In this document: one piece after another, positions 54,810 to 64,000 of the stretch
How the letters are laid out: every line of letters begins with the position of its first letter
Position numbering within the stretch: position 1 is the stretch's first letter
Origin: Schistocerca nitens
Lineage: Eukaryota; Arthropoda; Insecta; Orthoptera; Acrididae
Length of the DNA stretch: 64,000 bases
Direction of reading: 5' to 3'
Assembly (NCBI RefSeq): GCF_023898315.1
Contig: NC_064622.1
Coordinates: 273,845,503-273,909,502 of the forward strand
Notes under the pieces: model-generated
Seen by the model: the letters and a program-made list of their open reading frames with translations, nothing else
The model's database searches: none
What the model was told of the DNA's origin: nothing
Program-made: the position numbers and the translations under genes

Positions 54810-55097
54810 TTAAATTTTCTCCAAAAATCTCACTGCTATAAATTTCACGTTTGAGCCAGTTTTTTTTGTACCTAGTATTATGTGAGATTCACTGCTTTTC
54901 ATGAGCACTTCTACTTCTAGCACTTTGTTGCCAATGCTTCGGCAGTGTATCATCAGGATTTTAATATTCTCACCTGCGAGGGGCATTTCTTTCGATCTTA
55001 CACTGATACTCCTATGTTTCCAACAGCTATCGTTATCTGAATTGGATGGATAGTCGCCTAATCTAAAAGCCCTTGTGCCCTCCCTACATACACTCAT
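54810..55097 (-). pseudogene. Start of LINE ORF2 endonuclease
   Basis: The frame contains GENIKILMIHCRSIGNKVLE, VEVLMKSSESHIILGTKKTG. This is the pattern of the first strand and helix of CR1-type endonucleases (hydrophobic strand, NCRS, N, K, L, then a DII-T-T turn; here catalytic TE reads TK). It continues weakly to 54800; the segment 54530-54800 is unreadable. Confidence 0.6.
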
Positions 55098-55196
55098 CTA
55101 CTTGAGCAGCAGCCTCTTTTGTGTAGTACACACCTGACGCATTTACAGGGACGCTACAGTTCTCAACCTTCTGCAGCAAGTCCAGGAAGTCGCAGC

Positions 55197-55532
55197 CTAG
55201 CTTTTCACAGAACCTTCGAAGTGTCTGGGTAAGTCCTCACACTCGACTCGGAACCAATGGTTACGATACTTTCCGGTGACAATGCTGCAGATTGTGAGCT
55301 TCGCTGAAACTCCATGCATGGTCTTCTTAACCTTCTCTGCCAGTCGTCGGAATGAGCGAAGTATGAACTCGGAGCGCAGACGACAGGCATCATTTGTTCC
55401 AACATGCATCTTCAGTTGGTTGCACCCTGTTCCCTTATTGGCTGCTGGAACAGAATCTTCAACATGTTGAATGAGGTCGCCAGACATACACACTGCGCGC
55501 AGCAGGGGTCCTTTCGTTCCCCTTGCCGCCAT
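55197..55532 (-). pseudogene. LINE ORF1 with esterase-like (SGNH) remnant
   Basis: From the ATG at 55532 (MAARGTKGPLLRAVCMSGDL) the frame gives NQLKMHVGTNDACRLRSEFI, RSFRRLAEKVKKTMHGVSAK and LTICSIVTGKYRN. HVGTND is the block carrying the conserved glycine-any-asparagine-aspartate of SGNH/GDSL hydrolases, a domain known in ORF1 of CR1/L2-type LINEs. The N-terminal catalytic serine block and the C-terminal histidine block are not seen, so the domain is incomplete. Confidence 0.55.
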
Positions 55533-55536
55533 TTCC

Positions 55537-55830
55537 CTAGTTGCGAATTCTTCTTCTTGATTATATCCTCCAAAGTAATTGACATCATGATTTAATTTAC
55601 TTTGAATTATTTCTCATGCAATTGAAGTTAAGCCTACCATTTAGTTTCCTCGTCTGCACTTTGTACTTTGGTCGAATACTGGAAAACGCCCAGTTGTCGA
55701 GAGCCGCTTTCTAGTTGCTAATTCTTCTTCTTGATTATATCCTCCAAAGTAAATGACATCATGCTTTGACTTACTTTGAATTACTTCTCATGCAATTGAA
55801 ATTACGCCTACCTTTTAGTTTCCTCGTCTG
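55537..55830. repeat. Two 120-bp direct repeats upstream of LINE ORF1
   Basis: CTAGTTGC(G/T)AATTCTTCTTC through TAGTTTCCTCGTCTG occurs at 55537-55656 and 55711-55830 (offset 174 bp) with about ten differences. The first copy directly abuts the presumed ORF1 start, so these may be promoter monomers of the LINE 5' UTR. Confidence 0.7.
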
Positions 55831-55837
55831 ACATGCT

Positions 55838-56778
55838 CATACATCCCTACTGGGTGCCTTATTTGGCATTTCTGAGTTTAAAAGCTTATATACAGGATGA
55901 GGCAAATAAAAGAAGCCCAGACAAGTGGATATGATTGGACGTGAACCCATGGATTAACGGAGGAGGAAAAGATCTACAGTTATTTCCAACAGAAAGGAGC
56001 AACTGTTCGTACAGCCGGCCGAAACTTGGGTCACGTTTACGTAATCTTCATGCCTGGCAGAGTTATTAGCAGAAGTCAGTCTGGTCGCTGCCCATGTCAC
56101 CTGTCCTGTCAGTGTGCGATTACTTCACGTGGGGCCCTCAAGACTAAAGTGTGTCACAGCAACCCTCATAGTCTTCAAGAACTTTAACAGAACATTTCGG
56201 AAAAGATTGCAAAAATTCCAGCAGTGCAGTTTCGATTCGTCTTCAGCAACTTGCTGACCAGGGCCTAGAATTGCCAAGAGATGAATGATGGTCACATTCA
56301 ACATCTGATATCGTCAGGTTAGTACTGTATTTCCTTTCCTCTGCCGTGTTTTCTTGTACCCTGGAACTCTCTTCTCCAGTCCACTTTTATTTGCCCCGCC
56401 TTGTTCTTCTACATCTACGTCTACATGGATACTCTGCAAATCACATTTAAGTGCCTAGAAGAGGGTTCATCGAACCACCTTCACAATTCCCTATTCCAAT
56501 CTCGTATAGCGCACGGAAAGAACGAACACCTATATCTTTCCGTACTAGCTCTGATTTCCCTTATTTTATCGTGGTGATCGTTTCTCCCTATGTTGGTCGG
56601 TGTCAACAAAATATTTTCGCATTCGGAGGAGAAAGTTGGTGATTGGAATTTCGTGAGAAGATTCCGTCGCACCGTAAAACGCCTTTCTTTTAATGATGCC
56701 CAGCCCAAATCCTGTATCATTTCAGTGACACTCTCTCCCATATTTCGCTATACTACAAAACGTGCAGCCCTTCTTTGA
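55838..56778. repeat. Segmental duplication, copy 1
   Basis: This segment is paralogous to 58845-59338. It spans a MITE (55893-56405) and the 3' part of a LINE. Copy 2 lacks the equivalent of about 56143-56611. Only scattered substitutions separate the shared parts. Confidence 0.9.
55893..56405. mobile_element. Tc1/mariner-type MITE
   Basis: The left end CAGGATGAGGCAAATAAAAG follows TA. The right end, read inwards, is CAAGGCGGGGCAAATAAAAG, so the ends are inverted repeats of the family seen at 30441. The interior keeps pieces of transposase (SRLRNLHAWQS; CDYFTWG; a C-terminal QLADQGLELPRDE-like tail). A LINE 3' end lies immediately to its right. Confidence 0.65.
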
Positions 56779-57463
56779 CCTTTCTCGATGTACTCCGTCA
56801 GTCCTAACTGGTTAGGATCCCACACAGCACAGCAGTATTCTAAAAGAGGACGGACAAGCGTAGTGTAGGCAGTCTCGTTAGTAGGTCTGTTACATTTTCT
56901 AAGTGTCCTGCCAATGAAACGCAGTCTTTGGTTAGCCTTCCCCACAACATTTTCTGTGTTCCTTCCAATTTATGTTGTCCGTAATTGTAATTCCTAGGTA
57001 TTTAGTTGAATTTACGGCCTTCAGATTTGATTGATTCATCGTGTAACCTAAGTTTAACGGATTCCTTTTAGCACTCATGTGGATGACCATACACTATTCG
57101 TTATTTAGGGTCAATTGTCAATTTTCACACCATACGTATATCTTTTCTAAATCGTTTTACAGTTTGTTTTGATCTTCTGATGACTTTACTAGTCGATAAA
57201 CGACAGCGTCATCTGCAAACAACCTAAGACGGCTGCTCAGATTGTATCCCAAATAGTTTATACAGATAAGGAACAGCAAAGGGCCTATAACACTACCTTG
57301 GGGAACGCCAGAAATCCCTTCTGTTTTACTCGATGCCTTTCCGTCAATTACTACAGACTGTGACCTCTCGGACAGGGAATCACAAATCCAGTCACATAAC
57401 TGAGACCATATTCCATAAGCACGCAATTTCACTACAAGCCGCTTGTGTGGTACAGTGTCAATT
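56406..57463 (-). mobile_element. CR1/jockey-like LINE, 5'-truncated
   Basis: The 3' tail is ATGTAGACGTAGATGTAG (minus strand) at 56407-56425. Coding from 57463: DTVPHKRLVVKLRAYGIWSQ, GISGVPQGSVIGPLLFLICI, RLFADDAVVYRLVKSSED (about 57200), then RPLLEYCCAVWDPNQLGLTE, GQRRAARFV, SVTEMIQDLGWASLKERRF and RYRCSFFPCAIRDWNREL. It belongs to the same family as the copies at 21.4-24.7 kb. Frameshifts lie near 57100 and 56745. Confidence 0.8.
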
Positions 57464-57825
57464 TCTGTTGCATACCTTCTTCGGAATTTTTAATTTTGGT
57501 TTGTTACCCACGATGGTGTCACAATAGTGTCCCTTCTCCTCATGCTCTCCTCCTCCTCCAGTTCAAGTTCATTCTCAGAAAGAGAGGGAAGGTATTTTTT
57601 GGAAATATTCTTATCTCTCTAGCGATTTATTTCCGTTCTTAAACTTGCTTATTATCAGAAGCAGGAAAGATGTCACAATATTTACTGCAGAAATGTTTTT
57701 TAACTTGTATACTGAAGAGAGAAAAGTAATTTTGCACTGTAGGCCACTATTGCGACGTCATCGTGAATAACAAACCAAAATTAAAAATCCGAAAGAAGGT
57801 ATTTAGCAGAAATTGATTAAAAACT
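57459..57825. repeat. Imperfect inverted repeat, about 85-bp arms
   Basis: CAATTTCTGTTGCATACCTT through AATTTTGGTTTGTTACCCACGATGGTGTCACAATAGTG (57459-57530) is matched, inverted, by 57745-57825 (CACTATTGCGACGTCATCGTG...CAAACCAAAATTAAAAATCC). About 200 bp separate the arms. The left arm starts exactly at the 5' truncation point of the LINE. Confidence 0.75.
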
Positions 57826-58844
57826 GTAAGTAAATGTCACAACAAATGTGATAAAGCAACAAAGTAAGCTCATATCTCCTGTTTAGGTAAAGAAATTTCG
57901 AGAATTACGAAGACTTCTGACAAGGAAGACTACTTACGTCAGTTATAACAATGGTCACCGCGCAGGTCACGTGACATGTGAGCACTTCTCAAGCAGAAGC
58001 AGTTCGTGGCGCGGGGCTTCCACAGAAAAGTGGCGAGTGAAGCTTGCGCACCTTGTGGCGCCCTTTAATTTTTCTTCTTTGTCAGCATCCAAAACAATTA
58101 AGTCGAAACTAACGTGGAGGAGAATATTGACATTGTTAGACTGCGAAGTAGTGACGTAGTTCAGGGTGATAGATTTGATGTAAAACAGAAATTTACTGCA
58201 ATTCGCGGCCAGTCGAAAAAAATGAGATAGAAGAAAACACAAAATTGGAGATACACAAGGTTCGGAAAGATTAACGCGGCGAAACGCACTTCCGCCAAAG
58301 TACCTAAGCTTTCAAAAACTGAGCGGCAGTGAGAGTCGTTAACGAAGAAAGAGCGACGTCATTTTCGTGGTTGTTTCTTCAAATCATCTTTTCCTACGCT
58401 TTTCGGAAGGTTTACAAACTTTACGAAAAATGTGGTGATATACAGTTGCTGTTTTGAAGTTCAACGTATTTTTTAATAGGTTGTTATTTTTTTGTTTAGT
58501 AACCATTTATTTAACTAGAGGTCACAAGATCTCTATAAATTCATCTTTTTGTCTTAGATCTGATAAGTGTCTACTGCGAGGGTCTGGAATCAACGACGCA
58601 ACCCTTTTTCTGTTTTTTTTATTGGCCTTTGTAGGTTTACAGTTTAGTCAAAGATAAAACCTTGACCTAATCATCTCATACATAGCAAAATCAATCTGAC
58701 TTGTTTGTTCACAAATTAATATAGAAATGTACATACCCGCAAAGATACTATAATGACAGAAATTTCTTTTACTTCTTTCCTCTCAAAAGTTTTAAAATTT
58801 ACAAACTAAATTTACTATCAATCTGGCTCCTGTATGTGTATGAA
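57826..58844. other. 1 kb without recognised genes
   Basis: A GC-richer island at about 57955-58060 (CGCGCAGGTCACGTGACATG, GTGGCGCGGGGCTTCC) stands out from the AT-rich surroundings and could be a promoter or another transposon end. No coding evidence. Confidence 0.4.
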
Positions 58845-59338
58845 CATACATCCCTACTGGGGGATCTTCTTACTCATTGGGTGCCTTATTTGGCATTTCT
58901 GAGTTTAAAAGCGTATATACAGGATGATGCAAATAAAAGAAGCCCAGACAAGTGCATATGATTGGACGTGAACGCATGGATTAACGGAGGAGGAAAAGAT
59001 CTACAGTTATTTCCAACAGAAAGGAGCAACTGTTCGTACAGCCGGCCGAAACTTTGGTCACGTTTACGTAATCTTCATGCCTGGCAGAGTTATTAGCAGA
59101 AGTCAGTCTGGTCGCTGCCCATGTCACCTGTCCCGTCAGTGTGCGATTACTTCACGTGGGGCCCTCAAGTCTATTTTCGCATTCGGAGGAGAAAGTTGGT
59201 GATCGGAGTTTCGTGAGAAGATTCCGTCGCACCGTAAAACGCCTTTCTTTTAATGATGCCCAGCCCAAATCCTGTATCATTTCAGTGACACCCTCTCTCA
59301 TATTTCGCTATACTACAAAACGTGCAGCCCTTCTTTGA
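58845..59338. repeat. Segmental duplication, copy 2 with internal deletion
   Basis: It matches 55838-56142 and then, at CCCTCAAGTCTATTTTCGC (about 59163-59180), jumps to the equivalent of 56612-56778. It also carries about 20 bp (near 58862-58880) absent from copy 1. The deletion removed the right end of the MITE and the 3' end of the LINE. Confidence 0.9.
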
Positions 59339-60317
59339 ACTTAAAATTGCTCTTTTAAATCTAATTCATAGGCCTATAAAAATTTCTTGTTGTAGTATAT
59401 TGTTTTAAGAACTACATGTAGGTATTTTCGTTTCTTATGTGGTTTTACAGGAGGTTCACGAACATTTTTTGAGTATTTTAGTGTAAAGGACTAGTGTTTC
59501 CAGGTGCCTCGCTACAGAGGAAAATTGCATTTCATTTGATTCCGTATCTTCATTCATCTTTGTATGTGTGTCGCACTGAAACTATCTGTGTACGTGTGCA
59601 AATGTCGACGGCGTGTGCTGTGTGTCTTGTTTGGAAATAAATTTGTTCCATTCACTCGCGATACTTCCTATTGACAACAGTAACGCCAACAAGCATTCAG
59701 TACTGTCCAGTTTTGTCTCAGGGCTGTTTTTCCAGCATTGCTTCTTGTATCTTAACAATGAGACACAGAGTTTGGACACGTTCATTGATGATGAGTTGGC
59801 CTGTATAACACTCGTGTGCAACTTCACGGAAGGTAGTAGGAGAACGGTACAACGACGATAAGCCGAGATTTGCTAGAGTTTGTTCTGAAGGTTGTTGCAT
59901 TACTCTGCGATTTTAGTCGTATGTTTTGGTAGTTGTATATTACAAGTTTTTTCACTGTTGTGGAGATATTTTTACAGAAACTAAGGCAGCTGCAGTAAGA
60001 AACCAAATAAATTATAATTATATTATTATTCTGTAACGAGCCACCAAAGACCATGAGTCTCTTAACACCAAAATTCTCAGAGCATATATCCCCGAGAAAC
60101 ATCCGATATTTGTTTTGGGTTTTCTCTTCATAAAGCTAACGTGTGACTCATGCTTCAGCCGTGTGCAGATCGGTGTACACAATAATAGGTTGTTTTTATT
60201 GTCGTATACAGTTTCCTTGGATGAGCGCAGAACTTCACGCATCCCAGAATTATGTGGTTTAGGTCTACTTCTTCGTTCAAGTGATATTAGCTGTTTGGCG
60301 ATTCAACTGCTTTAATT
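59339..60317. other. 1 kb without recognised genes
   Basis: Overlapping frames of 60-92 aa occur on both strands around 59582-60102. None has a domain I recognise. Confidence 0.45.
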
Positions 60318-61547
60318 CTGTATAGTGATTATGCTACAGCCTTAGACTGCGTCGTCAACAATGTATTATGGGAAGTACTCGGAAATACAGAAGTACCAGA
60401 TCATCTCGTTAACCTCCTACAGAATTTATATTCTGACCAAGTAGCCACTTTGAGAACCGTATATGGAGCAAATAAATGCATCAAGATTCAGAAAGGAGTA
60501 CGGCAAGGCTGTGTATTGTCATCTTATTTATTCAATCTGTATGCAGTGCACATTATGAGGAATTCCGTGTTAGATGAAAAAGATATGCAGATGATGCCAT
60601 ACTGATGGTAGAAGGTGAAGAAGAGATCCTCTTACTGAAGGTTAAAGAAGAAAGTGCAAAGGCTGGTCAAATGCTGAACGTCAAGGAAACGAAAAGTATG
60701 GCAGCTACACTTATGTCATGTAGCAGGAGAAACAATGGAGGTAGTTTCTGCTTTCAACTGTCTCGGTTCCCAGATTTCGGCTGATGTGGACTGCAGCCAC
60801 GAAATCAAGAGACACTTATTATTTGGTAGAAAGGCAACGTCCAACCTTGACAAACTTTTAAGGAGTGGAGAGACAATTTTAATGACAAAGATCCAAATAG
60901 AAAGAGCTAAGATCTTTCCAGTTATGATGTACATATGTGAGACCTAGTCCATAAGAAAAGCTGAACGCCTTAGAATAGGCTTCTTTGAATTGTGGGGTTG
61001 GAGTAAACTCCTTAGAGTTCCACGGACTGCAAAGAGAACGTTTGAGTCGGTATTACAGCAAACAAAAACTTACTGCTCTCTGGAAGGTCTAATACTGAAA
61101 CAAAAGCTGACCTACTTCGGCCACATCACGAGGAAACATGATTCGCTGGAAAAGATGTTAATGCTGGGGAAGATCTAGGCGACAGGGAAAAGAGGGCGGC
61201 AAAGGATGAGATGGATTGAAGGCACCACAAAAAAATTGTTCAAATGGCTCTGAGCACTATGGGACTTAACTTCTGAGGTCATCAGTCCTCTAGAACTTAG
61301 AACTACTTAAACCTAACTAACCTAAGGACATCACACACATCCATGGCCGAGGCAGGATTCGACCCTGCGACCGTAGTGGTCGCGCGGTTCCAGACTGCAG
61401 CGCATAGAACCGCTCGGCCACCCTGGCCGGCGATGGCATCACAGAAGTAACTGATTCCAACCTGGGGTCTTCGGGAGGCAGCGTTAAGACAGAAAGAACT
61501 GGCGTACTTTAGTTCATCGGATCACGGAGTGAAATAGACTAAACGAT
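60318..61547 (+). mobile_element. RTE-like LINE fragment interrupted by a SINE
   Basis: The plus strand, across several frames, reads NNVLWEVLGNTEVPDHLVNL, LQNLYSDQVATLRTVYGANK, IQKGVRQGCVLSSYLFNLYA, MRNSVLDEKDMQ, ILMVEGEEEILLLKVKEESA, AGQMLNVKETKSMAA, SHEIKRHLLFGRKATSNLDK, ELWGWSKLLRVPRTAKRTFE, LEGLILKQKLTYFGHITRKH and SLEKMLMLGKI. These are the palm and thumb of BovB/RTE-type reverse transcriptases. It ends in a (GA)n run. A SINE (61228-61434) interrupts the last part. Confidence 0.75.
61228..61434 (-). repeat. SINE family A in an RTE-like LINE
   Basis: Minus-strand copy with the complete tRNA-like head (box A GGCCGAGCGGTTCTATGCG; box B CAGGGTCGAATCC, one base altered) and body. It is flanked by GGCACCACA (61221-61229 region) and GGCATCACA (61435-61443 region), a target duplication with one mismatch. 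Confidence 0.85.
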
Positions 61548-61571
61548 TAGAAAGAGAGAGAGAGAGAGAGG
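61548..61571. repeat. (GA)n tract
   Basis: An AGAGAG run at the 3' end of the RTE-like LINE, probably its simple-sequence tail. Confidence 0.85.
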
Positions 61572-62430
61572 TAACACGCACGACTTAATCGCAATCTAAT
61601 GATGATGACTGAATGTCTTCTTTTAATGTTTGCCTGATTGTGTAAATGTCGTTTAGGTGTGCTCTCCCCTCCCCCCCCCCTCTCTCTCTCTCTCTACTGT
61701 GATGTGTTCCACTGTGAAGATGTTTTAAAAAGTCACGTATTCAAACAGGGCATAGTTCTGGTCAAAATTAGAATAAATGAGATATATAACAGAAAACAAA
61801 TGCTTTCCTTGTGACCTAACGGTCAGTATTCAGTGGTGTCGTCTTTCTTACTGCTGACGTCCATTGCTCATTTCGTACTGGTTGTGGTTGTCTTTGTACT
61901 TGGGCTTCTGACTGTCATGCTGTTAACACAACACAACTATCTTCTACGTCAACCATTCCGTACGTAACTTTTGTGACTGTGCTGCTGGCATCAGAACAGA
62001 AATGGTGATTCTTGTGGAGTGTAAACAGTTAAATGGGGTCCTATTATTCGACATGGGAAATAGTAGACATTGTGTTCTGCTGTACAGGCTGTAAACGATA
62101 ACTGTTTCCGTTTACCAGAGTGGCTTACAGGAAGTCACGACAAACAATTTGATATTGGTCACTTGTGGTATACCAAGTCAGAAAACTACCTCAAATTGAC
62201 CTAAAGCCACCCAAGCTACAGCGCATGCGCCTCGCGCGAGATTTTCAGTATTCTTTCGCTCTCTTCGCGCGCTTTACTAGTTCTGTAGAAAAAACGAAGA
62301 GTTACTCTTTTGTGGGATAACTGATGTAGCTTAATTTTCTACTGGGTTACGTATTCGATAGAGGCAGGGATTTTTGAGATATCTTCCCTCATCGATAATG
62401 ATTTTTACTATTTTATTTATGGGACCCCTC
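61572..62430. other. Spacer with a polypyrimidine tract
   Basis: It contains a C10(TC)n run at about 61668-61696. No gene or repeat family is recognised in the rest. Confidence 0.5.
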
Positions 62431-62439
62431 CTACCGCTG

Positions 62440-63830
62440 CGCAGTGATCGACATTTATTGCACTTCTACTTTGCGAAGCACTGTGAAGTGCATGGTAGAG
62501 GGTACACTGTATCAGTTATTAGGGATTGTTCCCGTTCCAGTCACGTATGGAGCGCGGGAAGAATGATTGTTAAATGCCTCTGTGTGTGCTGTAATTAATG
62601 TAATCTTGTCTCCACGATCCCTTTGGGAGCGATACGTAAGTGGTTGTAAACATGTCCTTGGAATCATCATTTAAAGCCGGTTCTTGAAACTTTGTAAGTA
62701 GGCTGTCTCGGGATAGCCTACGTCTATCTTCAAGGGTCTGCCAGTTCACTTTCTTCATCGTCTCTTTGACCCGCTCCCACAGCTAAACCAAACCTGTGAC
62801 AATTCATGCTGCTCTTTTCGGTGTATTTTCAATATCCCGTGTTAGTCCTATCTGGTACGTGGCCCAAACACTTGAGCAATATTCTAGAATGGGTTGTAAG
62901 CATCATTTGTAAACACTATTGTTTGTAAACTAATCGGATTTCTGAATATTCTACCAATAAACCAAGTCTTTCTCCTACTTTATCCACGACTGAGCCAGTG
63001 TGATCATTCCATTTAATTTTCCTACAAATGTTACACCCAGACATTTGTAAGAACTGGCCAAGTTGAACTGCGATTCATTGATATTATAGTTTTAAGATAC
63101 TATGTTTTTTTTTTTTTCCTTTTGTGAAGTGCACAAATTTACATTTCTCAACATTTAATACAAGCTGCCAATCTTTGCACCACCTTTAATTCTTATCAAG
63201 ATCTGACTGACCATTTATGCAGCTTCTTTCTTCATTATAGATAAATGCGTCGTCTGCAAAAAGTCTGAGGTTATTATTAATATTGTCCGCAGGTTTATTA
63301 ATATGTCGGAGTGGTACCACCGATCCCCGATCACCGAAGTTAAGAGCTGTCAGGCTGGGCTAGCACTTGGATAGGTGACCATCTGGTCTGCCGAGCGCTA
63401 CTGGCAAGTAGGGTGCACTCAGCCCTTGTGAGGCAAACTGAGGAGCTACTTGATTGAGAAGTAGCGGCTCCGGTCTCGTAAACTTACATACGGATGGGAC
63501 AGCGGTGTGCTGACCACATGCCCATCCAGTGACGCCTGTCGTCCGAGGATGACACGGCGGCCAGTCGGTACCGTCAGACCTTTATGGCCTGTTCGGCAGA
63601 GTTTTGGGTTTATTACTATATAACAAAACAGAAAGGGTCCCAACACGCTTCCCTGGGGCAGGCCCGAAGTTACTTTTACATCTGACAATAACTTTCTATG
63701 CAAGATAACATGCTGTGTCTTCCCTACCAAAAAATTTTCTGTCCAGTCACAAATTTCGCTTAATAACCTTTATGTCGTACTTTTGATAATAAGGTACTGA
63801 GTCAACCAGACAGAAGTTGTTTCTCACGTT
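62440..63830 (-). mobile_element. CR1/L2-like LINE 3' half, interrupted by a 5S-derived SINE
   Basis: The minus strand reads VGKTQHVILHRKLLSDVKVT, SGLPQGSVLGPFLFCYIVIN (63725-63610), then the SINE, then NLRLFADDAFIYNEERSCIN (about 63270), WCKDWQLVLNVEKCKFVHF, PILEYCSSVWATYQIGLTRD, MKKVNWQTLEDRRRLSRDSL and QSFFPRSIRDWN. It is the same family as the LINE at 47160-55835. Several stops and frameshifts. Confidence 0.75.
63305..63607 (+). repeat. 5S rRNA-derived SINE (SINE3-like, 303 bp)
   Basis: The head contains 5S-like elements in order: CGATCCCCGATCACCGAAGT, TTAAGAGCTGTCAGGCTGGG, TAGCACTTGGATAGGTGACC (the internal control region) and GGTCTGCCGAGCGCT. A non-5S body follows (GAGGAGCTACTTGATTGAGA, ATGACACGGCGGCCAGTCGG). 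It is flanked by GTTTATTAATAT (63293-63304) and GTTTATTACTAT (63608-63619), a 12-bp duplication with one mismatch. A true 5S gene would be about 120 bp without the body. Confidence 0.85.
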
Positions 63831-63980
63831 GCAATGTCTTTCTGTGCCCAGTGTGCAGTCAAGAACATTAAAATGTGAGGTCTGCAATCCATTCTGGATG
63901 TTTTAATCTTCAATTACCTGCACTTCTTTTTCCTTCATAAATTCAACAACAGTAGATTTTAAATGGAAAAATCGATCCAG
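63815..63980 (-). pseudogene. Fragment of a hAT-like, BED/GTF2IRD2-type protein
   Basis: The minus strand reads LDRFFHLKSTVVEFMKEKEV in one frame and, after a shift and stop, HPEWIADLTF. This is the FFxFK..VVEFLKEK .. HPEWIADLAFL pattern of the domesticated or mobile hAT-like transposase family that includes ZBED5/SCAND3/GTF2IRD2-like proteins. It is too short and broken to tell a transposon from a gene relic, and it continues beyond the window edge. Confidence 0.45.
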
Positions 63981-64000
63981 GCATTCCCCTTCACTTAACC

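Larger units (their letters stand above)
47160..55835 (-). mobile_element. CR1/L2-like LINE broken by two later LINE insertions
   Basis: On the minus strand the order is 5' tandem repeats (55830-55537), ORF1 remnant (55532-55197), ORF2 endonuclease start (55097-54810), [RTE copy 54527-51630], endonuclease continuation (51605-51285), linker and RT fingers (50532-50275), [plus-strand LINE 50270-48356], RT palm (48320-47800), C-terminus (47600-47362) and 3' UTR to about 47160. Removing both insertions leaves about 3.8 kb. The fragments follow one LINE protein in order, which supports a single disrupted element. Confidence 0.75.

Noticed and set aside
63305-63425. Genuine 5S rRNA gene
   Set aside because: The sequence is diverged, followed by a SINE body and flanked by a target duplication inside a LINE.

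Overview
The window looks like intergenic DNA from a very large, repeat-choked insect genome, most likely an orthopteran (grasshopper or locust). The basis is several copies of a tRNA-headed SINE with a 'ccttaggttagttagg' body that I associate with locust genomes, plus Tc1/mariner, hAT, RTE, I-clade and CR1/jockey-like elements and a 330-bp satellite-like unit. This attribution is pattern recognition, not a database match. I recognise no host protein gene, no intact tRNA or rRNA gene, no CRISPR and nothing bacterial. Almost every open frame belongs to a mobile element, and most are broken.

Layout. 1-6.7 kb: the edge of a mariner-like element, a degraded transposase, a hAT MITE with a perfect 8-bp target duplication, SINEs (one nested in a transposase) and a 767-bp palindromic element between TTAA duplications. 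6.7-9.35 kb: nothing recognised. 9.35-18.1 kb: an RT fragment, a Tc1 element, a mariner 3' end, then a nearly complete minus-strand I-clade LINE (ORF1 with zinc knuckles; ORF2 with endonuclease, RT and RNase H). Its ORF1 is split by an inverted-repeat insertion carrying a basic-N-terminus, capsid-like reading frame and a GC-rich hairpin. 18.2-20.9 kb: Tc1 and mariner remnants. 21.4-24.7 kb: two head-to-tail LINE copies. 25.4-31.1 kb: SINE and mariner remnants.

31.66-35.09 kb: a mariner-like element whose transposase is interrupted by a second, apparently intact transposon encoding the only uninterrupted transposase here (361 aa). 35.3-40.0 kb: a four-deep nest, SINE containing SINE containing RTE LINE containing a foldback element with tRNA-like sequences in both arms. 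40-44.4 kb: dispersed and tandem 330-bp units and a 730-bp palindrome. 44.4-47.1 kb: AT-rich, nothing recognised. 47.2-55.8 kb: one minus-strand CR1/L2-like LINE split by two younger LINEs, with an esterase-like ORF1 and tandem 5' repeats. 55.8-59.3 kb: a local segmental duplication with an internal deletion. 60.3-63.9 kb: RTE-like and CR1-like remnants, one holding a 5S-rRNA-derived SINE, and the edge of a hAT-like gene.

The genes do not form a pathway. The layers give a relative chronology: old LINEs and mariners were hit by younger SINEs, LINEs and foldback elements. The best leads are the virus-like palindrome in the I-clade LINE, the tRNA-armed foldback element, and a Tc1/mariner lineage with 47 residues between its last two catalytic aspartates.
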